Origin: Azadirachta indica
Taxonomy: Eukaryota; Streptophyta; Magnoliopsida; Sapindales; Meliaceae
Length of the DNA stretch: 64,000 nucleotides
Assembly (NCBI GenBank): GCA_022749755.1
Contig: CM040446.1
Span: 16,020,367 to 16,084,366, forward strand
Direction of reading: 5' to 3'
Numbering within the stretch: the first letter of the stretch is position 1; every line of letters starts with the position of its first letter. Positions 36,701 through 51,000 of the stretch are shown piece by piece. A program made the position numbers and the translations under genes. A model generated the notes under the pieces. That model was not told where the DNA came from. It worked only from the letters and a program-made list of their open reading frames with translations, and did no database searches.

Positions 36701-39700
36701 ATCAGAGTCAAGGAACAATGATATTGTAGCATGAAAAAACTTGAGGGCATGTGAAAAGATGGTAGACAATTTTGTTACAAGCATGAAGATTGAAAGACTT
36801 GAGACATTGGGGAAGTTTTGTGCATAATCTTTTGAATAGGAGACTGTGAAGGAATAATGGCATCCCTGTGGCATGAAGAGATGAAGTTAAAGAGGAACTG
36901 GGTGAAGTTTTGAGAATAATTAGGCTACTCAAGAGATGAAGGAATATACAAATGGCTGTGCAGGAAAATGATGAATTTTGAGACTCACTTTTTTTCGTGT
37001 AAAACTTGTATTTGACATTGGGATCATAGCGTTGGGAATTTTGAACTACGATATTTGACTAGTAGACAGTTACATGGATTTATGCATGATTGTGAAAGGA
37101 CACAAGCATGTTTTAAACAATGGAGAAGGCATACAGTCATGAGACTGAGAGTACATAAAAAAAAATTAAAGATGAATGTCTCAATTTTGTCAATGATGGT
37201 AAATATAAACCCACAAGGGGCTTTGTCTGTATCATCATTATGTGATTTGTTAACGATCATGCTGTGGGCGCTTCCACGATTTCTAGCATTCAAAAATCTA
37301 TGGACGCTTTTTTATGAATGAGAGTTGATCTCTAATAAATTTGAGGGTTCAATTAGATAGATAGAGACACATGTACTGTCCTATAACAAAAGACCAAGTT
37401 TTAACATCTTTTTGATTACTGATGTTGGTAATTCAATACTGTTTAACTTGCAGAAAATCATCATTCTTGATAAAAAGGAGGAGGAGAAGAAGAAGAAGAA
37501 GAAGAAGAAGAAGAGCATTATCATGCTCTAAATATTTGCATAGAATGTCATAAACTTTCGAGCTGCAGTTACATAGTTCCAATGTTCCTAAATTTTATAG
37601 GTCACCCATTTCATTTTCGTTTTCATTTTCTAGAGAATCCATTTTTCATCTCCCTAGCCAGTAACTTGTTTCTGACCCCAATTCGAACTACCATTAACCC
37701 CACCACGAGGGTGACTTCTCCTTTGTCACTAAGTAGCAATCATATATAACCGCCAAACAAAAGAAAAGTAACTATCCATATATAAAAATTTGGAAACAAA
37801 TTAAAGAACAACAATCAATTCTTGTATACTGCTAAATATTAAGATGCAAATACTCTCATCATTCTAGAGTAGTAGCAAACTCATCTCCCAGTAGCTAAAG
37901 AGTTTGAATCCTATTTATCTCTCAGAAGATTAATAGTGTTGATATAAACTTTCGGTAGCATCCTACTTAATATTGTCGGTATTCAACCAAAAGAAAAAAA
38001 AAATGAAGAAAGTATTATCATCACTGCGGTGCTGTCTGCTGAAAATAGCTTGATATTCACATTAGGAATGATGATGACCTATCATCCTAAATGAAACTCC
38101 CAGCTGTCATCGGCATCTATGGTGACTTGCACACATATCCAAAGCAAAGTCACAATATTTTAAACATGCTGACATTACAAACATCAGAAAATTGAAATAT
38201 GTAGGGATATAAGGTAACAGCATCAAGGAGTTGTCCTTCTGAGAACAAATGCTAGGAATTTTACTCTTTTTAATCTTTCACTTACCCAATTGAAAACCAT
38301 AACCTTCAATTCATTAAAAGGATTCTAAATGCAAATTTACAGAGCCTCTAACCTTCTATAATCTCAGTTTCCCGTGTTAAAAATGAAGCAAAATATGAAA
38401 CTATCATGTTTAGACACGTGTGAATTTGCTTGAATGTAAAGAAGAGCAGCTAACGTGGACATGATATTGAAAGGGGAACAATTTGAGGGATTATTTCCAA
38501 AATGATGGTTTCAAGATTGACGTTTACTCTTATCTTTCACCTTCGTAGCATTTAATCTGCTACTTGAATTAGTCTTTGGACCAAGATTATTTTATGACAG
38601 TCTTGTAGAAATTGATAGAAAGCGAAATTTCAATACCTAAAAATCTCAAAAACAACCTCATTTTCAGAAAATTTATGATTTCTTTTAATAAAAGAATGGC
38701 ATACCACCTTACATTCTACAATAACGATAATCCTGTCCTAGCAAGTTTCTCTAACCACCAAATTCTAAACCAAACCAATTTGATAAACCACATTAGAGGT
38801 CAAGAGATTATGGGATACACTTTCAAAATACTTTATATTCATAAAGATTCATTGAAAATGCGTCTGTCTCTAGAATTATATGAACAATACCAATATCATA
38901 AATACAATACAATACAGTATACAAAGCTTTATAACGACACACAGTACGGAAGTCCTTCAGGGATAGTTGTCACTTATCATGAGGATTACCTTATTCGATA
39001 TCCATAGTAATTTTGAAGATGAAGCACAATCACAAACTTGTTCATCGTGGCGAGGCGCAGTGCTTGCTTGGAATTAATGCCAAATTCTGGGAGGGGCAAA
39101 ATTCATCGAGCATTTTGCGTGCAATATCCTATTTGTAAGAAACCCTGATCTAATAATCGAATGGGCTGTAAATGTCATAGCAGGAATTTTAGCAGCAGTA
39201 ATAATAAATACAACTTTTTTATTAGTTCTCTTATTTTAAGAAAAAATGTTTAATTAGAGAATAATTATTGATGAAATTATTCGAGATAAACATATACATG
39301 CCAAGTAGATTTAGCATCATCTCTATCGTACTAATTATACGAGCAGAAGCAGCCTAGTCATTTGCAGAATGGGCTTCCAGCTTCCAAAACAGAGATATTG
39401 AATTTTGTTTATGAAAGAAATGGGATTTTCGCTTGCCTAGTAAAATTCCTGGGGCTTTTCAGTCTTAATTGAAAAATTGATTCATAATTGGAGTTAGTAG
39501 AGCATCTGAAAATTGAGATAAGAATACAAAAGCGGTAGCTTATTTCACAATGCGAATGCAAAAATATCAAAGAAAGAAACACAAACGTCCTCAAAAGGAA
39601 CAGAGTTATCTAATCTATGACACAACGTTGCTTTCCCACGGATTTTAGAAACCCAACATAAGCAGCATAGAGAATTCGAGTAGGTTGGTTGGCTGTGTGT

Positions 39701-39795
39701 CATTGATACCACCACCAACAATACTTTTGTGCAGCATTTCTCTTGTACTAAAATAATCCAGCCAGTAAAACAGTAAAACATACAGAAAAGAATTT
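30761..39795. other. Gene-poor spacer of about 9 kb
   Basis: No gene could be supported. It has many homopolymer runs and microsatellites: (TTTAA)n near 31220, (CTTTGT)n at about 33347-33375, a (TA)n near 33867, (CT)n near 34840 and a (GAA)n run at about 37485-37513. There is a G+C-richer patch near 32930-33090 with another GTGGGCCC site. Long frames at 31978-32382, 35402-35737, 36143-36430, 37055-37321 and 38612-39007 have no recognised homology, and some overlap frames on the other strand. An unrecognised non-coding RNA cannot be excluded. Confidence 0.5.
33521..33553. repeat. Self-complementary ATGATCAT repeat
   Basis: The 33-base run is built of atgatcat/atcatc units and is nearly its own reverse complement, so it could fold into a hairpin on either strand. 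It is probably a microsatellite. Confidence 0.7.
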
Positions 39796-42700
39796 TCATG
39801 GAGTGCCGTTAACACGTACATGGAATGGAGGCCCACGACAGATAATCGGTTCACCAGGTGAATAAGTCTTTGCTCGAGCTCTAAGGATATTATTGGCATC
39901 ATCAATTACAGCAGCAGCTACCAGAGTATATTCACCCGGTACGAGAAAGTAAAAGGAGAAACAATGCTTAGATTCTTGAAGTGGAGGAACCTCCATTGTA
40001 ATTTCATTTAGAGCACCTGAAAATTATTTAGAGAAACTATCTCATTGTAGAGCTAATCATTTAACAATCAATTTTTTTTGCCATCTATGTAGATTAGAGA
40101 AGTAGATTTTGACAATACAAACAATTTAAAATTGAATACAGTGCCAGGAGGAATCCTGACTTAACTGATAAGCCAGTAAATAGAAACTTACAAATATTAT
40201 ATTAAATCTAACATACACCAACAATGAGTATACCTGATAACTTTTTTCTTTTCTTTTCACATTCTGACAAACCAACTATGAATTTGAACATTTTTGCAGG
40301 GTTATAAACACTACCAATGACTAATAATCTCATATATGAGAAGAGCTTACCAGACCATAGGACGGTCGCCTTGGTGCCCTCCGTGCAATTCTCACCAGCT
40401 ACATCTCTACAAGTAATACTGAGACTCATCTTGATCATTTTGTTAGTATTATTGCGGACAAGCACTTCCATAGGAGTCATCTCATGTGCTAGCACAGTAC
40501 TTTTAACTTTTGTAGCCTGTTCAGAATCATTTCTACCAAGTTGGAAGCCAAATGTCAAAGGATCTGGCAGCAGCACATCTATAACAGATGTCTGAAGGGC
40601 TGCCTGTATAGCATCCTTGATATTTAATTCGCCGGAGCTATTGCGTCCAGACTGCCACGTGACCTTTATTTTTGAAATGAGGTTCTTAATGGAAGCATTT
40701 AGTTCGGCCTTAGTATTCTTTTCTGAAAAGCTGGAATCTCTGCCAGTGGTAGACCGATCAGACTGCAAGTCCTTTATGAAAAAGGAACCATCAAGAATAG
40801 GTAACTTAAAATGCTCCAATGGTATTAGTACTCTTGCAGAGTAATCCCTATCAATTCTTGTTTTAGGATAACAATATTCAGTAGCATCTTGGCTATCCTC
40901 AGTACTAAAAGTTTCAAGATTGACAGAAACACTAATTTCAAACACAACATCAGTTGGATTTGATAACTCAATTTCAAGAAAACGCAATCCCCAACTCCCT
41001 CTGAAAGGATCTATTTTCATCAATTTGTCCATCTTATTTTCATAATCAATGGATCCCTTATGAGAGTCAGTCTTCACAGGAGCAGATGCAGGAAGGTTTT
41101 CACCAACATGTGCTGGAATCTCCATTGAAAGCAAACGACCTCTTACAAAAGACAAACCTTGTAAAACACAGACTTGCAAGGGAACAATTAGGCGTCTACC
41201 AGGAGGCACATCAGACTGATCTCCAGAATTTGTTACTGGCCCTAAGAAACCAAACGAAAGGTGTGAGCATTAGACTATCAGTATTAACAACCAACTAAAA
41301 TGAGTATAGTTTAATGTAAAGCAAGAGAAATGTACTATATAAAACATACCTGCATAATGGATCAACAGCGAGGGGCTACTTCCATCCTTCAAATGCCTCC
41401 CCATGCTTCCAGAGCCATTCTTGCCAGCAGCAGTTTCAGAGTCCACCAAGCCAAGTCGCCAGGCCTTCAAGGTCACAGGTATTGTGACTTCAGCACCAGG
41501 CTTCAAAGGAAGAGCAGATTTTATGGTCTCATATGCAATCGAGATAACAGATTCTTGGTTTTTCCCCGATAATGAAATATGTGCTTGCTCTACTGGCACT
41601 GTACCTACATTAGCCAGACTTATCCACACATCACGAATTTCACCTTCATATAAAATGATGGCACCATCACCACCAACAACATGTGATACTAGCAGAGGCA
41701 GCGGTGGGACCACAGAAATATTTGGAACAGACACATTTTTCAGCTTTGCAGACCCACAGCACCGGAAAGGGTCAGAAAGCACAAGTCCTTGTGCTGCTCC
41801 TAGAAGAAGATTATCTACATCTCTGAATAGGTGTTCAGTTATAACTCCAAAACAGTGGACAGTGCACCCAGGAATTGTCACAAGCCCTGCTGCAGTTGGG
41901 ATTCCAGATAAGGTGATCACCTTAGATGAATTAGGTGAGAGATCTACACTAATTGGAAAGGCATCAAAATTTCCTGAATGTGCTGAGAGATATATACTAT
42001 CCACGCTTAAATTAAATCCACATGGATTTGCCAACTCCACCAAGACCTGGACTGGTTCTCCAACGACCCAAATTAGCTCCTGCTTACTAGTATCATTTGG
42101 TTCTCCTTTGCTGAAGGGTGTATAGATAAAAGGCCCCGAAGGAGCAGATCCTGCCCACCAGTCTTCTCTACCAGGAGTGCGTTTTACAATGTCCATTTGT
42201 GAAGGATGGAGAGGAAAAGAGTACAACCTGAAAAAAAAATAATTAGATTGAATTTTCTGGGAATTAAAGTGAAAGGATAAATGGAACCAGATAATCTCCT
42301 CAATATTAACAAGAACCACATAAATGGAAGACACGTGACTACAGAAAAAATGAAAGATGGAAGGAAATTCTTCTTTTGTATTCACCTCTAACGAATATGA
42401 TACTAATACGGGAAATCATAATTTTTTGGGGATTCAGTAAAGGAATACAGCTCTTTCTTCCAAAATTAACCTAAAAAGCGAATTTGGCACAGCTTGTAAA
42501 GATCCAATGTAATTGTAGAAAGAGAACAGTGACTGCTTTTACTCTTCACCCAACTGCAGAGAAGAGGATATTAGTGTACTGGTTTATACCTTACAAAAGG
42601 TAAGGCAGGATCGGCACAGCGAGTTCCTGCAGGCAACCTCTCTGCAGAATTTGTGAGTGCACTAGCCAGGCCATTTTGCCCAGCAGGTGTAATTAGAGGA

Positions 42701-45700
42701 TAATAAGATCTTAGAAGTCTAGCTGCAGCACTCCAGGCAGCAAGAGGATCTCCTGCACGAACAGCAGATAGCAGTATCTCCCTTAGTACAACCATCTGCA
42801 ATGTGCTCCACTGAGACTCAAAGAGAGAGACTACTGATTGATGATGCATTTTTCCACCATCAGAATGACCTGACCCAGTTTCCTGTTGCAAGATAAAAAG
42901 AAAGTAGCAGTAAATTATTACATTTAGCCTTAGGAGAAGCAGTAAGTTTTTCCACCATCAGATAATATACTGGTACAAAATAGAAAAAATTCTAATCAGG
43001 CTTTCTCAAAATTTTCAATTTATGAAGTCCATCTCACATTACCGTTGTAGCACATGCAAATTATACAAATCATTGTTATTCAAAATATCATACTTACATT
43101 AGAAAGAGAATGTTTGGAGATGGATGCTCTACTCTGAACCCGATATGCTTTGGTTGTCATTGCCAGAACTTGCATGGCACATATAGCAGCTGATCTATTT
43201 TCTTGTTGCAAATACAATTGTGCCACCTGTCTCGAGAAAAATGCTGCTTTTCGTTGATATCCAAGAGCTCCAAATAAACGAGCTATCTCAACATATAATA
43301 TGAGTCTGTCACTAGCATCTATCAAAGATTTTGCACCATCAGCAGCACTAGTTAACAACTCCACTACGTCCTTAGCCAGCTCTCTCCTATAAAAACCATA
43401 AAAATAACAAGAGTTGTTTTCCACTGACACTTCAATCCAAATGCCTATTCAGGAAACCCTCTATTAAATTAGCAGGCATACCAACCCATATTGAATTAAC
43501 ATGTATAAGGCCTCTACATCTACAATTTGGTAATATGTATTAAAAATCATCATTCTTTGACATCAACGCCAACTAGAAGCTCTTTAGAATACTATCAATC
43601 CTTCTTGTCCAAAGGAACTCCGGATGAATTGTTTCAGCTTCCCCCTAAAGTACTCCCACACCCCATGAGCGCACCATATCAAGCATTGCTTCCCAATATT
43701 ACCAAATTCTCACATCAGGCGATGCAAACAATTAGAGAGCAAAAGAAAACAAAATCATGAAACAGAACAATAAACGCCTAGAAGTATCTCACGGAGACAT
43801 CAAATCCTTTGCAAACAAATGAACATGATGACAAATCTCAAACTATAAGCTGGAAATGTGCAACATGAAAATAGAATGGCATCCGCTGTGAAACTTATCC
43901 ACATTGTCAATGAAACAACAGAGAACTCTCTTTCACGGTAAATGATATTGACTTTTGCATTTTACCACTCTACTCTCTCCAGTGTTAATATCTAGAATAC
44001 CTAGGTCTGACATGATAAGTCAACTATCATAATAATATCTCACTTTTAGTCAAACATAGCTAAAATAGATAGAAACACATAATGCAATACCTGCAAAGAA
44101 ATCTTGCCAATTTCAAGGTAGCCTCAAGTTCAAAGCTTAGGGGTGAAACTCTGCATGCCAAAAGTTATTCATTGTCAAGAAGATCCAAAAATGAAGAAAA
44201 TGGTTAGCAAAGGGAAATACTTTTAAATTCCCCAGAAATAGCAAAAAAATCAAAGGACCAGTGACTATAGTGTGACAGGAGAAGAAAAGGTTCAGCGATG
44301 ACTTAAAAGTTATCCACTCAAATCAGGCCAAAATAGAACAAAAAGATGTACATATATATATATATATGCAAGGAGAATGGATCAGCAGGCCATGAGAGAT
44401 CTACAATTTACATATCAAGCAGAGGACAAAGAATGATGCACATTTTTTCAGAAAGAAGATCTATTAGCAAAAATGAGAGGCATAAAATTACCTCTGTGCG
44501 TTGTCTTGTATAAATGATTTTCTGTAATGCAAGATAACACTATTGTATCGATATTTAACCTCTTCCTCTAGAACTGCATCCTTTTGGCCCATTCGGTCTA
44601 CCTATTAACATGAGAAAAAAAACAAATGAATGGGGTTGCCATAGCAGACGAGAGGAACACAAAATTACACATAATCTGCAAACATGAATTATCAAAGAGA
44701 AAGTTCTTGTAAAATTGTACCCTAGCATTAAAGTTTAAGTGATTTCTTTATTACATTCGAAACAGTTTTCAATTATATGGCCAATAAAAAGACGCTGAGT
44801 AACTACACTGCCTCGTATTAGGACAGTGATTGGCGCTCCACATATTTACATCTCAGATAGTGCCACATCTAAACAGAGGCACTAGATGCATTGTTCATCA
44901 CTTGGTTCTTCCTTTATTTATCATGCATATAAGCTGTCTTCACAAGTGTGTAGACAAACAAGTGTCAAGCCCAAGTGCTAGGAGTGATAGGAGATATGTC
45001 TACAAGCACAGCATACCACTTAGTCAATGTATCAGATAATCTTGGTTAGAAAGGTATGCCCACCAATAAGGCGCAGACGCTTCCCTCTAGTGCTCCAGCA
45101 TACCAGAAGTAATCAGCGGTTAATCTAGCAAGTTCCAGTGCAGTGGAATAATGGGCATTGGCATCAACAGGTGATCCTGCTAACAAACAGTAATCCCCTA
45201 TAGTCTTTTGTGCTCGAGCAAGTCTGCGTTTTTTGGCCTTTATAACCTGCATTTTTTGACAAATCAAACTGATTAACTTGCAAAGTTCAAAACATAATCA
45301 TAATAAGTTGATGCTTCGATAGAAAATATACAGATTCAAATACTTAGGACACCTAAACATAAACCTCCTCTGAGCTGAGACTAGCTTGAGAATCTAAAGG
45401 CGTCTTCAATATAGTGCCGGCAGATTCTGCCTGAAGAACCCACTTTTCAAACTCCATCAACAACGAGGCTGCAATGTCCTGCATCATCGTTTGCAAGTGA
45501 AACTCCTGTGTTTGACGGTCAGCAGGTGGAAACAGAATCAAATTTCCACCCTTCTTTCCACCCTCTTCTAGCTGCAACAGTAAACAACCAAAACGAATCA
45601 TTTCAGCCGGTGAAATTCAAAGGCTGCAGATTGAATGAAATTTTTATACGAACAGCACCAAATTTTGTAAGTTTCCACGCAAAAATATATACTAATACAA

Positions 45701-46235
45701 GCCTCTCTTTTTCCCTGTTGCCAATTCACTATTCATTTCTCTGATTCGTCTACTAATCAAACAAACATTGAGAACCTGAAAATGTTTTTCTCAAACAGAA
45801 AAAAAAATGATAACGTCCACTCACGTGCGAGTCAGATGGGGAAAACGCAAAGCAGCGCTTAACAAGAGCCGAATTATATCCCTTACACGCGACATTAAAC
45901 TGTTCGATGACGGAATCGAGATCGGGTGAGGATGGGCAGTGGCAGATGCCGATGACGGCCAGGATCTTGCGATTGGACTGGAAATCCTCCCAGGGGCTGG
46001 GTGGAGCCCCGCCGAGCACGAACTTGAACCGGAGGGAGCCGGATTCCCACGGCTGGTGAGCGAACGGCGATTTCTGGTGTTCCGTGTAGAACGAGCTGAT
46101 GGCGGAAAGCGGGATCGTGTGGTGCCGAAGCAACATGGAATGGTAGTCTCGTAACAAACTTGGCGGGACTGAGCCAATCGGAAGTACCGCGATCCGGATC
46201 ATGGATGATGTCTCGATGCTCACGTCTGGCTCCAT
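39796..46235 (-). CDS. TRS120: TRS120 / TRAPPC9, TRAPPII-specific tethering subunit
   Basis: Ten exons: 45825-46235, 45365-45571, 45064-45246, 44492-44601, 44091-44150, 43098-43386, 42590-42882, 41350-42227, 40351-41241 and 39796-40016. They total 3543 nt and encode 1180 residues, close to the Arabidopsis length, with exact phase. It matches plant TRS120 end to end: MEPDVSIETSSMIRIAV at the start, FKFVLGGAPPSPWEDF, QKTIGDYCLLAGSPVDANAH, RLFGALGYQRKAAFF, DWWAGSAPSGPFIYTP, TRIDRDYSARVLIPLEHFKL and the terminal CRGPPFHVRVNGTP. The N-terminal half is helical and TPR-like; the C-terminal half is beta-rich. TRS120 marks the TRAPPII complex, which acts at the trans-Golgi/early endosome and in cell-plate assembly. 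The start at 46235 follows the family; an in-frame ATG at 46256 would add seven residues. The gene is divergent from ALF4. Confidence 0.97.
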
Positions 46236-47080
46236 TTCTTTTTCCTCTTTTATCAAATGGTTGGGGAGAAAGGTGTAAAGATTTTACTATGGGAATGAGT
46301 GCATCAGGTTGCGTAATTGAAATCAAGTGAGAGTGAAGAATAAAGTGAAGAAGATATTAGGGACTAAGAGTGAGTTGGATTTGTAGCCTGGGCTACACTG
46401 AGTCAGAGGGAAAGGGAAAAGGGCGTGTTTCGTTGTAGTGTAGAGTATACTTTGATGAGCGACGATTATTTCCTTGTACCAGAGCAGGTATATCTCGACT
46501 CCAGCAGGTTATATGTATATATTTGAATTTATTCCAATTATATCTGAAGACGCCTTTTTCTCGCAAGCGCACAACTTAGGATTTGTCTCACATAATTTTT
46601 CAAATAAGATTTTTGAAGTAAATATTTTAATCGTAAAATTTTATAAACAAAATTTTTAATAAATATTTTAATTGTAAAATTTTTAATAAAAATTTATTAA
46701 TTATTTAATTATTATAAATAAATATTTTGTTAAAAAAATTTAAATATTATATTTTTAAAAAATAATATAAATTTTTTAAAATAAAATAAATATATTTTAA
46801 ATAATTTTTCATCTTTTAAAAAAATTTAAAAAATTTTACTGTTAAAAATACATTTTTTAATAACAATTAAACAACATTTAAAAATTAAAAAAAAATTATC
46901 GTTAAAAACACTTTTTTCACCGACCGAAAGCTTTTAGAGGTGGAAAAAGGACTTTGTTAAATTACAACAGAGGCCCCAAATAACATTGTATTCACACTGG
47001 AAACAAACAATAATAATAAAATAGCAAAGTGAATGTATCAGAGAAATCGAGAAATTTGAAATTACAGTTGCAGCGCAACC
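46236..47080. promoter_or_regulatory. Shared upstream region of TRS120 (-) and ALF4 (+)
   Basis: 845 bases between two divergent start codons, so both promoters must lie here. The TRS120 side is mixed sequence. The middle (about 46575-46935) is an AT-rich MITE relic. The ALF4 side has a short leader with no clear TATA box. It may act as a bidirectional promoter. Confidence 0.55.
46575..46935. mobile_element. MITE relic in the TRS120/ALF4 intergenic region
   Basis: Very AT-rich sequence that aligns in order with the element at 51305-51736. The left end caaataagatttttgaagtaaa matches caaataaagctttttaaagtaga. The middle ttttaaataattttt(c)atctttt matches ttttaaataattttacctttt, and ttttactg follows in both. 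The right terminal repeat is missing or decayed. Confidence 0.55.
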
Positions 47081-48029
47081 ATGATAGCAGAGATCAACCA
47101 ACGTGATCCTTCTTCCAATCAGCCTCCCGTGCTTCGTCTCCAAGAAATCCTCACTTCAATCTCCAAAGTAACCTTTACTTCTCCCTCTGTTGTGCTTTTT
47201 TCTAGTTGCTAGAATCCGTTTGTTTTCCGAGAATACGTAGGAAAATGTAATGAAATCAAATTTCCCCGTCCTCCTATTACCATCGGCTCGTTTTATAGCA
47301 CTCACCAAGTAGATGTTGCATTTTCATAGTTGAGGTGGAATTTTCAGATTCTGTGTTTGATTCCCGGGAAAAAATAATATAGGTTGAGAAAATTACATTG
47401 AAAATTTTTATGTCGTGATATTCATTGCTTAACTGTGAATGCTGTGGTTGAGTTGAGCAAACGTTTTTAAGAAGCAATGCAGTAATAATACAAATTTCTT
47501 TCATTCTCAACAAGTTATTCTACTCATCTTGTAGGCAATTGAATGCGGAAATATTGGTGAATCTGACAGCTTAGTCTCAGAACTTGTCAAATTCCTTGAT
47601 TCAATTTCAGATGCTATTGAATCTGATCCAAGCAGCGAAGACATTAAGAAGATTGCATCTGAGATTCTCTCAGAGATACGCAAGTTCCTATGTTCTCCTT
47701 CAGTGGACCAGGTTTTTACATGGTTACATTTTTAGTGATCCGTATTAATAAATGTTGTGATTCGTTTGAGAGTTCGTTGATTTTGTTCGTGGTCTGGCAG
47801 GCAATTATAGATGCACTTTCATTTGAGATGCCAAGGCAGTTACGAAGTTTGCTGGATTGTCCAGTAGCTGTTTAGAGATTGCTAATAATATCATTGATAG
47901 GCTTGTGGCAACATGTAGTCCAAGGGACATGCTTTCAATTCTTTGTGAGGTATGCTGTTTTGATGTTTGATATTCTCCTCTGGATAATTCTTTCCAGAAA
48001 TATATTGTTGCCATATGGTTTCATTACTG

Positions 48030-48065
<36 letters not shown>

Positions 48066-51000
48066 CCTTTTCTGTTCAGCATCATATAACTCCAAGTACT
48101 ATAGCTCCTTCCTCATCATTATCCACTGCTTTTAATACCTTCTTTACAATTATTATTTAATTTGGGGTCTTATAGCCTTCAAAATCAGCTACTTATTAAT
48201 ATGTCTGATTGAGGACAAAGGTATGAACCTGGCACACGAGAACTGTAAACCCGATTATACTCTTTTAACAATTTAGTAATAGTTGTTTAAAGGAACAAAA
48301 ACAGAAAAGGAGATCTTTAAAGTTTCTTCACTAAAACAAACAAAATATTTATTTATCTTATGAGATTCCTCTTGCTGAATAATTCTTTAGGTAATACTGT
48401 TTTGGTAGTCTGATTTTATTGTGTTATAACTGTCTTCACGGATATTAAAGTTTTTCATAGATCAGGGAACAACTTGTATCCCTTTTTTTTCTTGAACACT
48501 ACTATTTCCTGGTTTACCTTCAAAATTAATCTCTGGATTGTATTGTCTAGTTCTTTGCTAACTTTGATTATTTAACCAGGCATTAGATTCTTTGATTAAG
48601 ACAATCCGGGAGTGTGATTATTTTTTTCCTCTTCTAAGTGGTCTCTCAAAAGGTAATAGTTTATACAAGAAGTTGTGCAAGCCACATCTTCACCAATTGA
48701 TTAATAAGAAAGTTGTTAAATTTTCTTTTCTGATTTTCAGTTTTACTTTCCACTCAGAGGCGCCACTTTGAGCAAGCAAAAGTTGCAGTTCCTGTTATTC
48801 TTAAGGTTTTAAAAACTGTTTCCTCAGAGTCAGATGACAAAAATAAAGAACTTCAGCGTTTGTTCGACCAAGCTATAGGCATTGCCGAATCTATCTGCGC
48901 AGTTTCCTTTAAATTGGTCTTTGAAACTTTGATAATTTCTTTTTTTTTTTTGTTTTGTCAATTGTTGGCCATTTTAAAGATTGTCGATGCGCTTTCTATC
49001 TGCTTATTATGACCTTTTGATTTTATATGCGACAGGAGGGCAGAATGAATGAAAAGCTTTGTGCTCTACTTGGTGTATATGTTCTCCAAATTATGGTTGA
49101 CTCTCCTATGTTGTTTGAGCATCTCTACATTTTATTTAATGCCTGCATGCATGTCTAAGATACACTTACTATGCTCAGGTGCTCGTTTCAGTCAACATGG
49201 GATGTAATTCCACGAGTTGCATTCCGTTAGTGTCACAATTGTCAAGCTTCTTCTCATGTTGTCATGTATCTTATCTTGGTTTAATAACTGGGTCTGATAT
49301 TGACACTATGACTAGCTTGGTTGTGGGAGGTAAATTGTCATGAGTTGCTATAGTTATACCCACCCTTTGTGAATTCATAAATATGCCAAAGTTTGAAGAT
49401 ATTTGGGTCATTTTTACTGGTATGCTCATATTCTTTACAATCTGTCCAGAAGATGAAGATGATTGTATGAGTTTTCAATCCTATGTAGAACAAGGTGCTT
49501 CTATTTCAGGTTTGTGTTTGAATGTACCAGTTTTCTTAGTTGTTATTATTAGTTTTTCCAAATATCATCGCCTTTATATAATTTATTGATTAATTGAGAA
49601 CTTTTGATTTGCTTTACCTTTCTGTTTGCTTTATTGATGCAGTGATTTGGGGCCATATCTCTGACCAGGTTGCTCAGGCTGCTGGGGAGGATTTGACTGC
49701 TGTCAAGGGTGAACTTCAAAGTAATCAGGCAAAAAGATGGCAAGCCATTGGCATGTTAAAGCACATATTCTCTTCTGGAAAGCTGCCTTGGGAATTCAAG
49801 AAACATGCTATTGATTTCTTGCTTCACATAACACATGGAAATATCTCTCGAAAAAACAATGATGATAATAGTGACTTCTCTTCTTATATGCTCAGTGTTT
49901 TTGCAACTTTGCAGGTAGTCTCTTTTATCTGTGTTTGTTTGTGCAATATTGTTCATTCCCTCCATTGTGATAGTTTTAAAAGTAAAATTTCAGGCTGTTG
50001 TAACGGTCATCATGTATACGCCAAGTTCAGCGATGAGGAAGAGTGCTTTTGATGCATTTAAAAGGGTAAGTTATTGGGTGTTTAGAAGGTGCTGAGTTAA
50101 GTCAGCAATATAGGAGTTATTGTGTAGCATTCTCAGAAGTGGTTTTTTATTACTGGTCCTTACACCTTTTTATCATGAAGCATTTGAAATTAAATTATTA
50201 TCTTCTTTTTCTGAGTTATCCAGTTTTCTACAAGTATTATAAGTCTTACATCAGTTTGCCACATAAACCAGGTGCTAGCTGAGGTTCCATGTTCTGAGAA
50301 GCGCGACTTTTTAAAAGCTACGATAACGAATTGCAACTCTCCTTCTATGGTAAACCCATTTTAAGTTGATTTGCTTGATTTACAAAATTTAATTTATTTT
50401 TTCTCAAATAGGTGTTACACCTTAATGTAGGTTGCAATTCTTCTAGATCTTGTTAGGCAAGAAGTCCTCAAGGGAAGCAATGAAAGAATATCCACAGGAA
50501 AAGAGGAAATCCCGCAAGGTGAAAAGAAAGCATGTCCAAATACATTGTTTTGGCCTGCAGTAGTCCTTGAATTAGTGGATCTAATTTTGAAGCCCACGAA
50601 GGGAGGGCCCCCACCCCTTCCAGAGCATGGTGATGCGGTATAGCTTTCTTTTCTCTGGTTTCTTTTGATCTTAACTGCTGTGTTATTTCATTGTTTTAGC
50701 TTCTTTTTGCCGTTAGGATCTTGCTCTAGCTTCTTTTTGCTCTAGCCCACAGTAAACTAACTTCATGGCTATATGACGTAAAGTAAGCATGTTAACAGGG
50801 AAAGAAAGTAATTAAATGTATCTCTAACATTATGATTTTTGTTTGTGAAGTCCTAAGGAAACCTGATCCCAATTATTGAAATTGTTTTGTTTGCTTAACA
50901 ACCTAGAGTTAGGTTATTTAGATTCTGCCTCATAAATGATGTTAAAACTAAAAACATTCTTTCAATTTTTAGAAAGTAATATATCTCAAATTACTGCATG

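Noticed and set aside
38612..39007. 131-codon plus-strand frame
   Set aside because: Composition is dominated by Asn, Ile and Tyr as expected from AT-rich DNA; no homology recognised. A search against plant proteins could overturn this.
41403..42125. 240-codon plus-strand frame
   Set aside because: It is antisense to TRS120 exon 41350-42227, whose minus-strand reading matches the family without gaps.
45821..46326. Two long minus-strand frames overlapping TRS120 exon 1
   Set aside because: They are alternative frames of the same GC-rich exon; only the MEPDVSIETSS frame matches the family.
47791..47811. Alternative acceptor (attatag) as a repair for the ALF4 frameshift
   Set aside because: Using it shifts the frame the wrong way and meets a stop; it also removes conserved residues.
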